A stretch of DNA of 64,000 bases from Acidimicrobiales bacterium (GCA_040219085.1 JAVJTC010000034.1:62001-126000); one strand, 5' to 3'. Counted from the stretch's first letter, positions 50,182-58,123 are shown. The notes: generated by a model from the sequence alone, not told the origin. Numbers and translations: made by a program.

Positions 50182-51246
50182 CTACTTGTAGGGCGGCGGG
50201 TAGAGGAGGCCACCGTCGACCCAGAGCCGGTTGGGGCCGCGCTCGAGGCCGAGCGGGGTGATGTGGCGCTCGTAGATCTCGCCGTAGTTACCGACCTGCT
50301 TGACCACCTGGTAGGCGAAGTCGGTCGGGAGGCCGAGTCCCGGCTGCAGAACGGTGCCGTCGACCTCGACGCCGAGGAAGGTCAGGATCAGCGGATTGTC
50401 GGAGTCGAGGAAGCTGTCCACGTTGGCGGAGGTGATACCGAACTCCTCCGCCTGGATGGTGGCGAACACGGCCCATTCCACGGCCTGTGCCCATGCGGTG
50501 TCACCGTCGCGCACGGCAGGGGCGAGGGGTTCCTTGGAGAACGTCTCCTCGAGGATCCGCAGTGCGTCGGGCCCGTCGGGATACGTGGAGCGCAGCGAGA
50601 CGAGCTGGCTGGCGTCGGAACCCCAGCCGTCACAACGACCCTCGATGAAGGCCGCCTGGATCAGGTCGGTGTTCTCGAACGAGAGCACTTCGACCTGCAG
50701 ACCGATCCGGTCGAAGGCGATGGCGACGGCACCCTCGGTCGTCGTCCCGGCGGCGACACACACCACGGTGTCGCCCATGTCCGAGATGCTTCCGTAGTCG
50801 GAGTCCGCGGCGACCATGATGCGAGAGCCGTCGTAGAAGTTGGGCTGAAGGAACGTGGCGCCCTCCACTCCGTCGCGGGTGGCGTTCCAGGTGGTGTTGC
50901 GGATGAGTACGTCGATCTCGCCGGACTGCAGCGCTGTGAACCGGTCTGCCGTCTCGAGGTCCACGAAGTTCGTGGCGGTCGAATCGCCGAGCACCGCTGC
51001 GGCGACAACCCGGCAGAAGTCGCTGTCGAAGCCGACATGGTCTCCGTCGTCGGTCAGGACCGCGAAACCGGGAAGCGCGTCGCGGGTTCCGCACCGGACC
51101 TCGCCGGCGTCGATGACGTCCTGGAGCGTCGTTCCGCCGGCGCTCGCGCCACCGTCGTCATCGTCGTCGTCGCCACATGCCGTCGCGAACAGCGCGACGG
51201 CTACCAGCAGCGCCAGCAGGCCCTTCCACTTGTTGACCGACCTCAT
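50182..51246 (-). CDS. aapJ: Amino-acid ABC transporter substrate-binding lipoprotein (AapJ/BztA-like)
   Basis: 354 residues. A lipobox (LFATACGDDDD, Cys24) anchors it to the outer face of the membrane, followed by an acidic linker. The binding domain begins TLQDVIDAGEVRCGTRDALP with GFDSDFCRVVAAAVLG, the Bztr/AapJ pattern, and shows NTTWNATRDG and GTTTEGAV in the ligand cleft. The family binds glutamate, aspartate, glutamine or general L-amino acids; exact range unknown. GAGGGA precedes ATG 51246. The gap before aapQ can fold into GGCGAC/GTCGCC, which could raise binding-protein output relative to the permeases. Confidence 0.93.
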   Translation of the reverse strand: MRSVNKWKGLLALLVAVALFATACGDDDDDDGGASAGGTTLQDVIDAGEVRCGTRDALPGFAVLTDDGDHVGFDSDFCRVVAAAVLGDSTATNFVDLETADRFTALQSGEIDVLIRNTTWNATRDGVEGATFLQPNFYDGSRIMVAADSDYGSISDMGDTVVCVAAGTTTEGAVAIAFDRIGLQVEVLSFENTDLIQAAFIEGRCDGWGSDASQLVSLRSTYPDGPDALRILEETFSKEPLAPAVRDGDTAWAQAVEWAVFATIQAEEFGITSANVDSFLDSDNPLILTFLGVEVDGTVLQPGLGLPTDFAYQVVKQVGNYGEIYERHITPLGLERGPNRLWVDGGLLYPPPYK

Positions 51247-51324
51247 GATTGTCCCTCTTCCGGGTGCGTGTCGATGGATGACGGGGCCTCTACCCAGGAG
51301 ATCTGCGGTCCAGTGGGGTTCACG

Positions 51325-51355
51325 ACCTTACTCACTGGTAGCTACGTGGTGTCAA
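51325..51355 (-). promoter_or_regulatory. Candidate promoter of the amino-acid importer operon
   Basis: On the minus strand a perfect TTGACA (51355-51350) is followed, after a 19-base spacer, by TAAGGT (51330-51325), about 79 bases upstream of ATG 51246. The spacer is longer than the ideal 17 bases. Confidence 0.45.
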
Positions 51356-51397
51356 TGGTCGGGCTTGCGGGACCTGACGACGTGCCAGGCTTGTGGG

Positions 51398-52615
51398 GTG
51401 GAGAAGACAGGTCCCGACGGGGCGGCGGTGCAGTCGGTCCGCTACGTGTCGTGGGGTGGGCTGCACGGTTATCCGACCGCCGCGGTGGGCTATCTCGGAG
51501 CCATGATGGCGGCGGGAGTGGAGGTCGGCTGGGACCTCGTCGTTCCCGACGGTCGCGGTGGATGGTGCCTGGCCCGCTCGCGCCGTCGAGCGCGCCGGGT
51601 GGCGTGTCTCGACGCGATCGAGGGGATCGACAGGGCTGCGCTCCACAGGGCCATCGGCCGCTCCGTCGCCGCGGACCTCGAGATTCTCCATGTCGTTCCC
51701 GAGCTCTGGCCGAAGCTGCGTGCCGGTGCCGGTCCGGTTGTTGGGAACACGGTCTGGGAGACCGACCGTCTCCCGCGCCATTGGCCGCGGTTGCTGAACG
51801 CGACGGACGGCGTGATCGTTCCGAGCGTTTTCAACCGCGACGTCTTCCGCGACTGCGGTGTGACCGTCCCGCTGAGCGTCGTTCCCCACATCGCGGCGCC
51901 GGCTCCGTCGTCGGCCGGGTCGCGGGAGGCGGTGGCGTTCCGGCGACGTCACAGGATCGCCGAGGGGCACAGGATCGTGTACATGATCGAAGCGTGGACG
52001 GCCCGCAAGGCACCATGGCGTGCGATCAGGGCCTTCGTTCGTGCATTCGACGGCGACGACGGGGTGACGATGGTCGTGAAGGGGCCGGTGAAGGCCCAGA
52101 GTTCGGCGGTCGATCATCGGTCGACGGGTGTCGCCGCGCAGATCGAGGCGATCCGTTCGACGGTGCGGTCACCGCCGCCCGTCGTGCTCGTCACCGGCGA
52201 CGTGACCGACCGCGAGATCCAGATTCTGCACGGAATCGGCGACTGCTACCTGTCCATGAGTCACGGCGAGGGCTGGGGTCTGTCGGTGTTCGAGGCTGCC
52301 GCGAGCGGGAATCCGGTCGTCACCACCGGGTGGGGTGGGACGCTCGAGTACCTCGGGGAGCGGTACCCCTTGCTCGTGGACTTCGACCTGGTGAACGTCG
52401 TCGATGTCGTCGGGGCGTCGTCGTTCTCCCCGGACCAACGCTGGGCCTCGGCCGACATCGACCACGCCGGGGACCTTCTCCGCCGGGTCATCGAAGATCC
52501 GGGCGCGGCGGCGGGGGAGTGCGTCTCGGCGACCGGAGACCTGCGAGGCCGGTTCTCGCAGGAGGCGGTCACGCCGGCGCTCCTGTCGGCACTGGACGTG
52601 GTGGCCCGCCGATGA
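51398..52615 (+). CDS. Glycosyltransferase, GT4-like (GT-B fold)
   Basis: 405 residues from GTG 51398 (GTG 51428 also possible; the frame stays open further upstream as antisense of aapJ). The N-terminal half starts VRYVSWGGLHGYPTAAVGYL and has GNTVWETDRLPRHW and VIVPSVFNRDVF, patterns seen in glycan-synthesis transferases. The C-terminal half carries the E-x7-E donor motif SHGEGWGLSVFEAAASGNPV. No signal peptide. The stop overlaps the next transferase as ATGA. These two plus-strand enzymes point towards the minus-strand GT2/RRE/peptide run, ten bases away, and may belong to the same pathway. Confidence 0.82.
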   Translation: MEKTGPDGAAVQSVRYVSWGGLHGYPTAAVGYLGAMMAAGVEVGWDLVVPDGRGGWCLARSRRRARRVACLDAIEGIDRAALHRAIGRSVAADLEILHVVPELWPKLRAGAGPVVGNTVWETDRLPRHWPRLLNATDGVIVPSVFNRDVFRDCGVTVPLSVVPHIAAPAPSSAGSREAVAFRRRHRIAEGHRIVYMIEAWTARKAPWRAIRAFVRAFDGDDGVTMVVKGPVKAQSSAVDHRSTGVAAQIEAIRSTVRSPPPVVLVTGDVTDREIQILHGIGDCYLSMSHGEGWGLSVFEAAASGNPVVTTGWGGTLEYLGERYPLLVDFDLVNVVDVVGASSFSPDQRWASADIDHAGDLLRRVIEDPGAAAGECVSATGDLRGRFSQEAVTPALLSALDVVARR

Positions 52616-53454
52616 CGGGCCCCCGGACGTTCCACTTCGTGTTCGGACTCAAGGCGCAGAACGCGCCGTTCCACCTCGCCCATTACCTGGCCCTGGCCTC
52701 GTGTATCCGTCACCACGACGGCGCGCGTGTCGTGATGCACCACGGGGAGGTACCCCACGGGCCGTGGTGGGACCGGATCCGACCGCACCTCGAGTTGCGT
52801 CCCGTTGAGCGGGTCGGCTGGCTCGACGACCACCCCGGCTACTTCGCCCACGACGAGGGACGCCTCATCGTGGGCGCCGGCTATGACTACGCGCACCAAG
52901 CCGACGTCATCCGCCTCGAGGTGCTCGCAGCCGAGGGCGGCATCTACGCCGACATCGACACGCTGTTCGTCGACGAGGTCCCCCGGTCCTACGACCATGA
53001 ACGGTTCGTCATCGGCGAGGAGGACGTCGGGGCCCGCCGGCGTCGCCCCCGCCGGTCACTGTGCAACGCGTTCATGGCCGCCACGGCGGGTTCCCGCTTC
53101 GCCCTGCGCTGGCTCGACCGGATCAGAGACGTCTTCGACGGGACGTGGAGCCGTCACTCCTGCACGGAGGCGGCGCTGCTGGCCGCGGAGATGCCCGGAG
53201 AGGTGACCGTGGTGTCGACCCGGCCGCACTGCGCCTTTCCGGCGACCGCCAAAGGGCTCGGCGACCTGTTCGAGCGTCGTGTCGACGTGCGCGACGGCGT
53301 CGTGAGCATCCACTGGTGGGAGCACCTGTGGTGGAGTCCGCTGCGCAGTGACTTCACGTCGTTCCACAACGGGCTGCTCACCGAGGAGTACGTGCTGGGT
53401 GCCGACACGACGTTCGCGCGTCTCGCCCGGCCGACGTTGCTGGACCCACCGTGA
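52612..53454 (+). CDS. Glycosyltransferase with DxD motif (GT32/Gly_transf_sug-like)
   Basis: 280 residues. FHFVFGLKAQNAPFHLAHYL starts the domain, with HQADVIRLEVLAAEGGIYAD and the metal/nucleotide-sugar DxD at Asp114-Asp116 (GGIYADIDTLFV), the hallmark of Gly_transf_sug (OCH1/TcdA-like) enzymes. The C-terminal part includes CNAFMAATAGSRFALRWLDR and SIHWWEHLWWSPL. ATG 52612 overlaps the previous gene's stop. It transfers an unknown sugar; whether onto peptide, glycan or lipid is open. Convergent with a GT2 gene. Confidence 0.83.
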   Translation: MTGPRTFHFVFGLKAQNAPFHLAHYLALASCIRHHDGARVVMHHGEVPHGPWWDRIRPHLELRPVERVGWLDDHPGYFAHDEGRLIVGAGYDYAHQADVIRLEVLAAEGGIYADIDTLFVDEVPRSYDHERFVIGEEDVGARRRRPRRSLCNAFMAATAGSRFALRWLDRIRDVFDGTWSRHSCTEAALLAAEMPGEVTVVSTRPHCAFPATAKGLGDLFERRVDVRDGVVSIHWWEHLWWSPLRSDFTSFHNGLLTEEYVLGADTTFARLARPTLLDPP

Positions 53455-53463
53455 CCGGGCGCG

Positions 53464-54279
53464 TCAGCCGGCCCCGATGGTGAGTTCGATCCTCTCGGCG
53501 CCCACGGCCATGACCACGCGGCGCGCCGCCACCGGGTAGCTGCTCAGCTCCTCGGCGAGCAGGGCGAGTTCGCCGGCGCCGATGCGCGAGCCCCGGTGTT
53601 TCCACGCGGAGATCGCGCGGTGGTGCGTGGCATCCCACGCGTTCGTCCCGTGCTGGACGTACACGTAGAGCCAGCCGTGGTCCTGGAGCCCCCTCACCCG
53701 CTTCCCGTCGCCGACAATGCGGGTCACGACGGGTGTGTCCTCGCCCCGGCGACGTCTCGGGTACCGCGGGAGTGCCCCGCGTCCGGCCAGGAGCGTCCCG
53801 GGGATCAGGGAGTGGGGAAAGCGCTCGACGGTCCAGTCGTCCCAGCACAACTCGCCATCCGCCTCGAAGAGGTGGAGCTGATCGGTCAGAAGGCAGGCGG
53901 CGGCTTCACCACCGGTGTCGCCGCCGGTGACGAGGTGGGCGAGTTGTACCTCGACCCGGCGGGGATGGTGGAGGTCGTCGTCGTCCCACTGGCACACGAC
54001 GTCACCGCCGGCCACCTCGACCGAGACGTTGCGCAGAGACCCGAGCGGGCGTCGACGGCTGCGGTGGACGGACACGGCGGATCCCGGCGCGAGGCTCCCG
54101 GTCATTGACCGCACGTCGGCGTCGAAGTCCCGCCCACCGTCGTGGACGACGACGAGTTCGCACGACGGGTGTGTCTGGGCGGCGAAACACCGCACGGCAT
54201 CTTCGAGTCGGTCCAGGCGACCGGGTCGGGTCACGACGAGACAGCTCACGCCGGTCGGCACCGCCGGGGCGGGGGTCAT
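53464..54279 (-). CDS. GT2-family glycosyltransferase
   Basis: 271 residues. GVSCLVVTRPGRLDRLEDAV, HPSCELVVVHDGGRDFD and VVCQWDDDDLHHPRRVEVQL show the GT-A fold with a DDDD variant of the DxD metal site at about residue 100. The C-terminal half has LVYVQHGTNAWD-like residues (VYVQHGTNAWDATHHRAIS), common in GT2 enzymes of surface-glycan loci. ATG 54279 overlaps the upstream SunS-like gene's stop (ATGA). Last gene of the minus-strand peptide/RRE run. Confidence 0.83.
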   Translation of the reverse strand: MTPAPAVPTGVSCLVVTRPGRLDRLEDAVRCFAAQTHPSCELVVVHDGGRDFDADVRSMTGSLAPGSAVSVHRSRRRPLGSLRNVSVEVAGGDVVCQWDDDDLHHPRRVEVQLAHLVTGGDTGGEAAACLLTDQLHLFEADGELCWDDWTVERFPHSLIPGTLLAGRGALPRYPRRRRGEDTPVVTRIVGDGKRVRGLQDHGWLYVYVQHGTNAWDATHHRAISAWKHRGSRIGAGELALLAEELSSYPVAARRVVMAVGAERIELTIGAG

Positions 54280-55391
54280 CGCGATGCGAGGTGCTCGCTG
54301 AGGACGCGCCGAGTGCGGTACTCGACGTTGTCGGGTTCCGCGGACTCGGCGCGGGCGAAGAAGTCCGCTGCGGCGCGGTGGTCGCCCTGTTCGAAGTGAC
54401 AGGTTGCGATCATTGCGAAGGTGGTCGCGCCGAACAGCGACGACTGGTAGCCGAGGTCCTCGGTGAGGTCGCCGCGCCCGGCCGCCTCCGTGAGGGCCGT
54501 GAAGCCGGCGATCGCCTCGTCGTGGCGGCCCTGGATCATCGCGATCCGCGCTTCGGTCCAGCGCAGGACGGGGTCGCGCGGGAACATCGTGCGCGCCTCG
54601 ATCATGAGCTCCGTGACGTCGTGCGAGTCGGCGACGTCGGCCTGGATCAGCTCGATGAACGCCAGGCTGTCGGCCGGCCGGGTGGGCCCCCGGCGTCGCA
54701 GGACGTCGATCCCGGCGAGCCAGGCGTCCCGGGCCCCCGCCGCGTCCCCGGTTGCCCGCAGCGTCGCCCCGAGGTGGTACCAGCAGTAGACGTGGTCGGG
54801 GTCCTGCGCGAGCGCCCTTCTCAGCAGCGGGAGGTTTCTCGGATGCTTGTGGTCCTGGGGACCGTCGTAGCCGATGTGGTCGATGACCAGTGAACTGGGG
54901 CGCACCCGCATCAGGTCCCGCGCCATCACCTCGTGCACCGCAGGCCAGATGGTCTCGTGGATGATCCCGCGGAACCGCAGGCGGGGGTCGGAGCGGAACA
55001 GGCGCAGCTCCCGGTAGGCGGTGTGGCCAGTGCGGGGATGCAGGTCGACCGTGGCGCCGACGGTACGTCGGCCGCCGATCTCCCGGTGCAGGACGTCCCG
55101 GGGAATCGGGCGGACGCGTTCGTCGGCGTCGATGTAGAGCACCCAGTCGGTGTCGACGAGATCGAGCGCGTGGTTGCGTGCGGCCGCGAAGTCGTCGGGC
55201 CAGTCGATCCGGTCCACCCGGGCGCCGTGGCCGTGGGCGATCTCGATCGAGGCGTCCGTGGAGCCGGTGTCGACCACGACGATGTCGTCGACGACCTCAC
55301 GGAGTGACTCGAGACAGGCGCCGAGATGGCGTTCCTCGTCGCGCACGATGAGAGCGGCTGTCACCGATACCGAGCGGCGACGTCGGATCAT
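54276..55391 (-). CDS. GT2-family glycosyltransferase with TPR-like C-terminus (SunS-like layout)
   Basis: 371 residues. The GT-A domain (1-210) shows VTAALIVRDEERHLGACLES, DIVVVDTGSTDAS, DWPDDFAAARNHALD, LYIDADERV (DxD) and the acceptor-side ELRLFRSDPRLRFRG with IIHET. From about 210 TPR-like helices follow: NLPLLRRALAQDPDHVYCWY then HLGATLRATGDAAGARDAWL. This GT2-plus-TPR layout is the one of the peptide S-glycosyltransferases SunS/ThuS that make glycocins, but it also occurs in enzymes with other acceptors. It sits 37 bases downstream of the small Tat-leader peptide gene and in the same run as a PqqD-like gene, so peptide glycosylation is a reasonable but untested idea. Confidence 0.82.
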   Translation of the reverse strand: MIRRRRSVSVTAALIVRDEERHLGACLESLREVVDDIVVVDTGSTDASIEIAHGHGARVDRIDWPDDFAAARNHALDLVDTDWVLYIDADERVRPIPRDVLHREIGGRRTVGATVDLHPRTGHTAYRELRLFRSDPRLRFRGIIHETIWPAVHEVMARDLMRVRPSSLVIDHIGYDGPQDHKHPRNLPLLRRALAQDPDHVYCWYHLGATLRATGDAAGARDAWLAGIDVLRRRGPTRPADSLAFIELIQADVADSHDVTELMIEARTMFPRDPVLRWTEARIAMIQGRHDEAIAGFTALTEAAGRGDLTEDLGYQSSLFGATTFAMIATCHFEQGDHRAAADFFARAESAEPDNVEYRTRRVLSEHLASR

Positions 55392-55428
55392 GATGTGCCC
55401 GGACCGGTGCCGGGCGGAAGGCCCGGAC

Positions 55429-55704
55429 CTAGCGCCCGAAGAGGCGGAACAGCCAGTTGAAGAGAGCCCTCAGCCAGAAGAACGGCTCGCGCTTCTGGTT
55501 GCCGCCGAAGGTCTGGTTGCCACCCCACGTCTGGTTGCCGCCGAAGAAATCCGAGTTGGCCTCGGCGCCCGCCGGGTTCACGGCGAATGACGCGACGACC
55601 GGTGCGGTGTAGGCAACGGCACCGCCGGCCAGCATGCGCTTGAGCATCTTGCGTCGGCTGATCGGCACAGACCGGAGGAGGTCTTCCTTCTCGGCATCGC
55701 TCAT
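55429..55704 (-). CDS. Small exported peptide with Tat leader and GGNQ repeats (candidate RiPP precursor)
   Basis: 91 residues from ATG 55704, with GGAGG five bases upstream. Residues 1-49 form an acidic start and a twin-arginine leader: SRRKMLKRMLAGGAVAYTAP, then a hydrophobic stretch ending NPAGAEA. The predicted mature part of about 42 residues has three hexapeptides, FGGNQT, WGGNQT and FGGNQK (54-71), and an amphipathic, cationic, aromatic end, FFWLRALFNWLFRLFGR. The first two repeats contain Asn-Gln-Thr, an N-x-T type site. A PqqD-like gene lies 73 bases upstream and a SunS-like transferase 37 bases downstream. It may be a modified (glycosylated) exported peptide with membrane activity; it could also be a structural surface protein. 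Confidence 0.75.
   Translation of the reverse strand: MSDAEKEDLLRSVPISRRKMLKRMLAGGAVAYTAPVVASFAVNPAGAEANSDFFGGNQTWGGNQTFGGNQKREPFFWLRALFNWLFRLFGR
55492..55545 (-). repeat. Three 18-bp coding repeats (GGNQ hexapeptides)
   Basis: CTGGTTGCC (plus strand) recurs at 55495, 55513 and 55531 with an exact 18-base period, encoding FGGNQT, WGGNQT and FGGNQK. Third-base differences between copies (for example gccgcc against gccacc) argue for selection on the peptide. Confidence 0.9.
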
Positions 55705-55777
55705 CAGGGCCTCCAGGTGCGGGGTGGAATCCGGAATGGTACGACAACGGCAGCCCCCGGACAAGGAACCACGGGGA

Positions 55778-56044
55778 TCAGGTCGGTCCGGTGAGGACGC
55801 CGAGGGCCGTGAGGTCGGTGACGACCTTCTCGACGTCAGCGACGGGTGCCTCCTCCAGTCCGAAGGCGTCGCCCACCAGGGCCGCGATCTCGGTCAGGGT
55901 CCGTTGCCCGTCACAGAGCGAGAACACGATGGCCGCCGTCTCGTTGAGGTAGTGGACCTGTGCCCCGGCGGCGTCGTGGATCACAAAGCCCTCGTCTGAC
56001 GCGATCACCTCGTGGGCCGGGTTGGCGAGCGGCTTGGCATTCAC
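55778..56044 (-). CDS. PqqD-family peptide-binding protein (RiPP recognition element)
   Basis: 88 residues. The sequence ASDEGFVIHDAAGAQVHYLN followed by ETAAIVFSLCDGQRTLTEIA and a final VVTDLTALGVL matches the PqqD fold: three strands, then helices, with the signature 'LN..a..I..l.dG..t..eI'. PqqD-type domains bind the leader of ribosomal peptides and present them to modifying enzymes. Here it stands alone, upstream of the small Tat-leader peptide and two GT2 genes, and 40 bases downstream of a membrane protein gene. No radical-SAM, lasso (B1/B2 protease) or lanthipeptide enzyme is near. HPr-kinase-linked PqqD proteins look similar but their partners are absent. Confidence 0.85.
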   Translation of the reverse strand: MNAKPLANPAHEVIASDEGFVIHDAAGAQVHYLNETAAIVFSLCDGQRTLTEIAALVGDAFGLEEAPVADVEKVVTDLTALGVLTGPT

Positions 56045-56084
56045 GAGGCGTCATCCTGCCATGCCCGCCGGGCACCGTCAGATG

Positions 56085-56822
56085 TCAGGCCACGCGGGCG
56101 TTGCCCGATGCCGTCACGACGAAGCGGGAGCGACCACCGCTCACCGACACGGGCACCAGCTGCTCGAGGGACGTCGTCCGGTAGGACAGCACGAACGTCG
56201 CGGCGATCGCTGCGACGGTGAGGGCCCACAGCCCCAGAGTCTTCGTCAGCACGAACGCCGACAACGGCAGCGTGAGCAACAAGACGAGGGTGAGCGCTCC
56301 CTTGGCGACGATGACCGCCGCCCACAGGTAGGTGAGGTTGCGGAACAGGCGGGCGACGCCGTGACGTCCCGCGGCATCGGCGTCCAGGGGGCAGAACTCA
56401 TCGGCCAGTCGTGCGATCAGAGGTCGCCCCACGGCGATCGACACGAGGAAGACCGCCGCGAGCGCCGCCGAGCCGAGCACCGGCTGTGCGAAGTACAGGA
56501 ACGTGCTGTCGGTGGCCAGAGCCAGGGCGGTGCGACCCATCAGGCCGATTCCGACGATCAGGTGCAGGCCTGTCACCGGTCGGTGCGTGAGTCGGCGCAG
56601 CGCGATGGCCGAGAAGGTCCAGGCGAGAGCGGCGGCGTAGGCGGCGCCGACCCCGACGGCCTCGAGCACGCTGTAGAACAGCACAGCCGGCACGACCATG
56701 GCCTCGATGAGGCGAGGACCTCCTCTGCGGGCGACCGCCCGCACCACTGCGGCGGGCGAGAGGGCGGATCCGTAGGCGGGCACGGCGTCTGCGGGTGCCG
56801 GTGTGGGTAGCTCGGAGAACAT
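56085..56822 (-). CDS. Multi-span membrane protein, VC0807/DUF3159-like
   Basis: 245 residues from ATG 56822. Four to six hydrophobic segments: LIEAMVVPAVLFYSVLEAVG, AAYAAALAWTFSAIALRRL, PVTGLHLIVGIGLMGRTALA, AVFLVSIAVGRPLIARLADE, then two in the last 90 residues. The RPLIARLADEFCPLD segment and the overall layout resemble VC0807-family/intracellular-septation-like proteins, which have no agreed function. It is the first gene of the run containing the RRE gene (40-base gap), so it could serve the peptide system as exporter, immunity or anchoring protein, but it may be unrelated. The C-terminal 25 residues are polar (TSLEQLVPVSVSGG). Confidence 0.65.
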   Translation of the reverse strand: MFSELPTPAPADAVPAYGSALSPAAVVRAVARRGGPRLIEAMVVPAVLFYSVLEAVGVGAAYAAALAWTFSAIALRRLTHRPVTGLHLIVGIGLMGRTALALATDSTFLYFAQPVLGSAALAAVFLVSIAVGRPLIARLADEFCPLDADAAGRHGVARLFRNLTYLWAAVIVAKGALTLVLLLTLPLSAFVLTKTLGLWALTVAAIAATFVLSYRTTSLEQLVPVSVSGGRSRFVVTASGNARVA

Positions 56823-56980
56823 CGGGTCAGACCTGTCTGCCCGGATTGTTCGAGCGTGGTTGTTCATCCAGTCTACTCCAGAGGATCGCCTCCGAATCCG
56901 CGGCTCCATCGTCGGTGGAGCGATGTGGGGCGCGGGGCTCATCTCGGCGGTCGCGCTGACCCCTCTGCGACCGCGCTGGC

Positions 56981-56986
56981 TAGTGT
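56981..56986 (+). promoter_or_regulatory. Candidate -10 box upstream of the diguanylate cyclase gene
   Basis: TAGTGT lies 84 bases before ATG 57071 in the 248-base divergent region, the longest gap in the window. GCTGACC about 19 bases upstream is a poor -35. Nothing else clear is seen in this gap. Confidence 0.3.
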
Positions 56987-57070
56987 CGGGCGACGAGGGC
57001 GCGGTGCGTGAGGTGCGGTGCAGCAGGTCCGTGGGGATCTTGATGCCGGCACAGAATCGAGGCTCCGCAC

Positions 57071-58123
57071 ATGGCGAACCAGACCCGCGACACCAGCGGG
57101 GCCGAGCGCGCCGTCTCTGACGAACGGTTTCCACCACGACGCACGCGTCCGGTGGGCCCGGACCCCTTCGACCGCTCCGAGGCGGAGAAGCTGACGGCCA
57201 TCGAGCGCCATCGCGTCGTCGAGGCGGCGCTGGCCGGGCCGGTCGGCCTGATGGTCGTGGACGAGTCGTGGCGGTGTCTGTTCGCGAACCGGGCCGCGGC
57301 GGCGCTCGTGGGGCGTCGGCCGGCGGACCTCGGCGGTGTGTCGTGGGCCAACTTCGTCGCCGGCAGGGACGTCGCCGGGGTCGTCGACGCGCTGCGAACC
57401 GTGCGCAGGACGGGCGAGCGGACCGTCGTCGCCCACCGGGTCGAACCGTTCTATGCGGAGGACCGTGCGGTGGAGCTGGCCATCGTGGCGATGGATCCGG
57501 ACCACAACGCGATGCCGCGCTTCTCGGTGGCCCTCACCGACGTGTCGGTGCGACGGCGGCGGGAGCGGCGACTCTCCGACAGGGCGCACTTCGACGCCCT
57601 CACCGGGTTGCCGAATCGCGCTTCGACGGTGGAGTACATCGCCGATGCGGTCCGTCGGCGCAGGTCGGGGGAGGCGGTGGTGGTCACCTTCGTCGATCTC
57701 GACGGGTTCAAGCCGGTCAACGAGACCCATGGACACCCGGCGGGCGACGAGGTGCTCTGCGCTGTGGCGCGGCGGCTACGGCTCGCGCAGGCCGACGGCG
57801 AACTCATCGGGCGCGTCGGGGGAGACGAGTTCGTGGGATGTTGCACGCCCGGTCGTGCCGATCCCGGTGGGCTGGCCCACAGGATCCTGCGGAGCCTCGC
57901 AGAGCCGATCGCGATCGCCGAGGGCCGCCAGGCGTCGATCGGTGCGTCCATCGGCGTGGCGGTCGCCGACGACCTGCACGCCGACCTGACGGCGGAGGAG
58001 CTGATCGGGCGGGCCGACACCGCGATGTACTCCGCGAAGCGGCTGGGCGGTGGGCGCTTCGTGCTGTTCGAGGCGGCTGACCTGCTCCACGGGCCGGGCT
58101 TCGGCGGACCCGGTGCCCGCTGA
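57071..58123 (+). CDS. PAS-GGDEF diguanylate cyclase
   Basis: 350 residues, soluble. A PAS-like domain (about 45-160: VEAALAGPVGLMVVDESWRC) is followed by a GGDEF domain: FDALTGLPNRASTVEYIAD, VDLDGFKPVNETHGHPAGDE, and intact RVGGDEF at 248-254. So it should make c-di-GMP from GTP. The RxxD inhibitory site expected upstream of GGDEF is absent (DGEL there), so product feedback through that site is unlikely. It is the one GGDEF in this window with a full active site, complementing the EAL phosphodiesterase at 28-31 kb. Divergent from the peptide/RRE run. Confidence 0.9.
   Translation: MANQTRDTSGAERAVSDERFPPRRTRPVGPDPFDRSEAEKLTAIERHRVVEAALAGPVGLMVVDESWRCLFANRAAAALVGRRPADLGGVSWANFVAGRDVAGVVDALRTVRRTGERTVVAHRVEPFYAEDRAVELAIVAMDPDHNAMPRFSVALTDVSVRRRRERRLSDRAHFDALTGLPNRASTVEYIADAVRRRRSGEAVVVTFVDLDGFKPVNETHGHPAGDEVLCAVARRLRLAQADGELIGRVGGDEFVGCCTPGRADPGGLAHRILRSLAEPIAIAEGRQASIGASIGVAVADDLHADLTAEELIGRADTAMYSAKRLGGGRFVLFEAADLLHGPGFGGPGAR

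Noticed and set aside
50125-51397. Upstream extension of the plus-strand transferase frames through the aapJ gene
   Set aside because: The extension is antisense to a well-supported binding-protein gene; the family start (VRYVSWGG) lies just after 51398.
55492-55545. 18-bp repeats as non-coding elements
   Set aside because: They are in frame within a gene with a good ribosome site and differ at synonymous positions.
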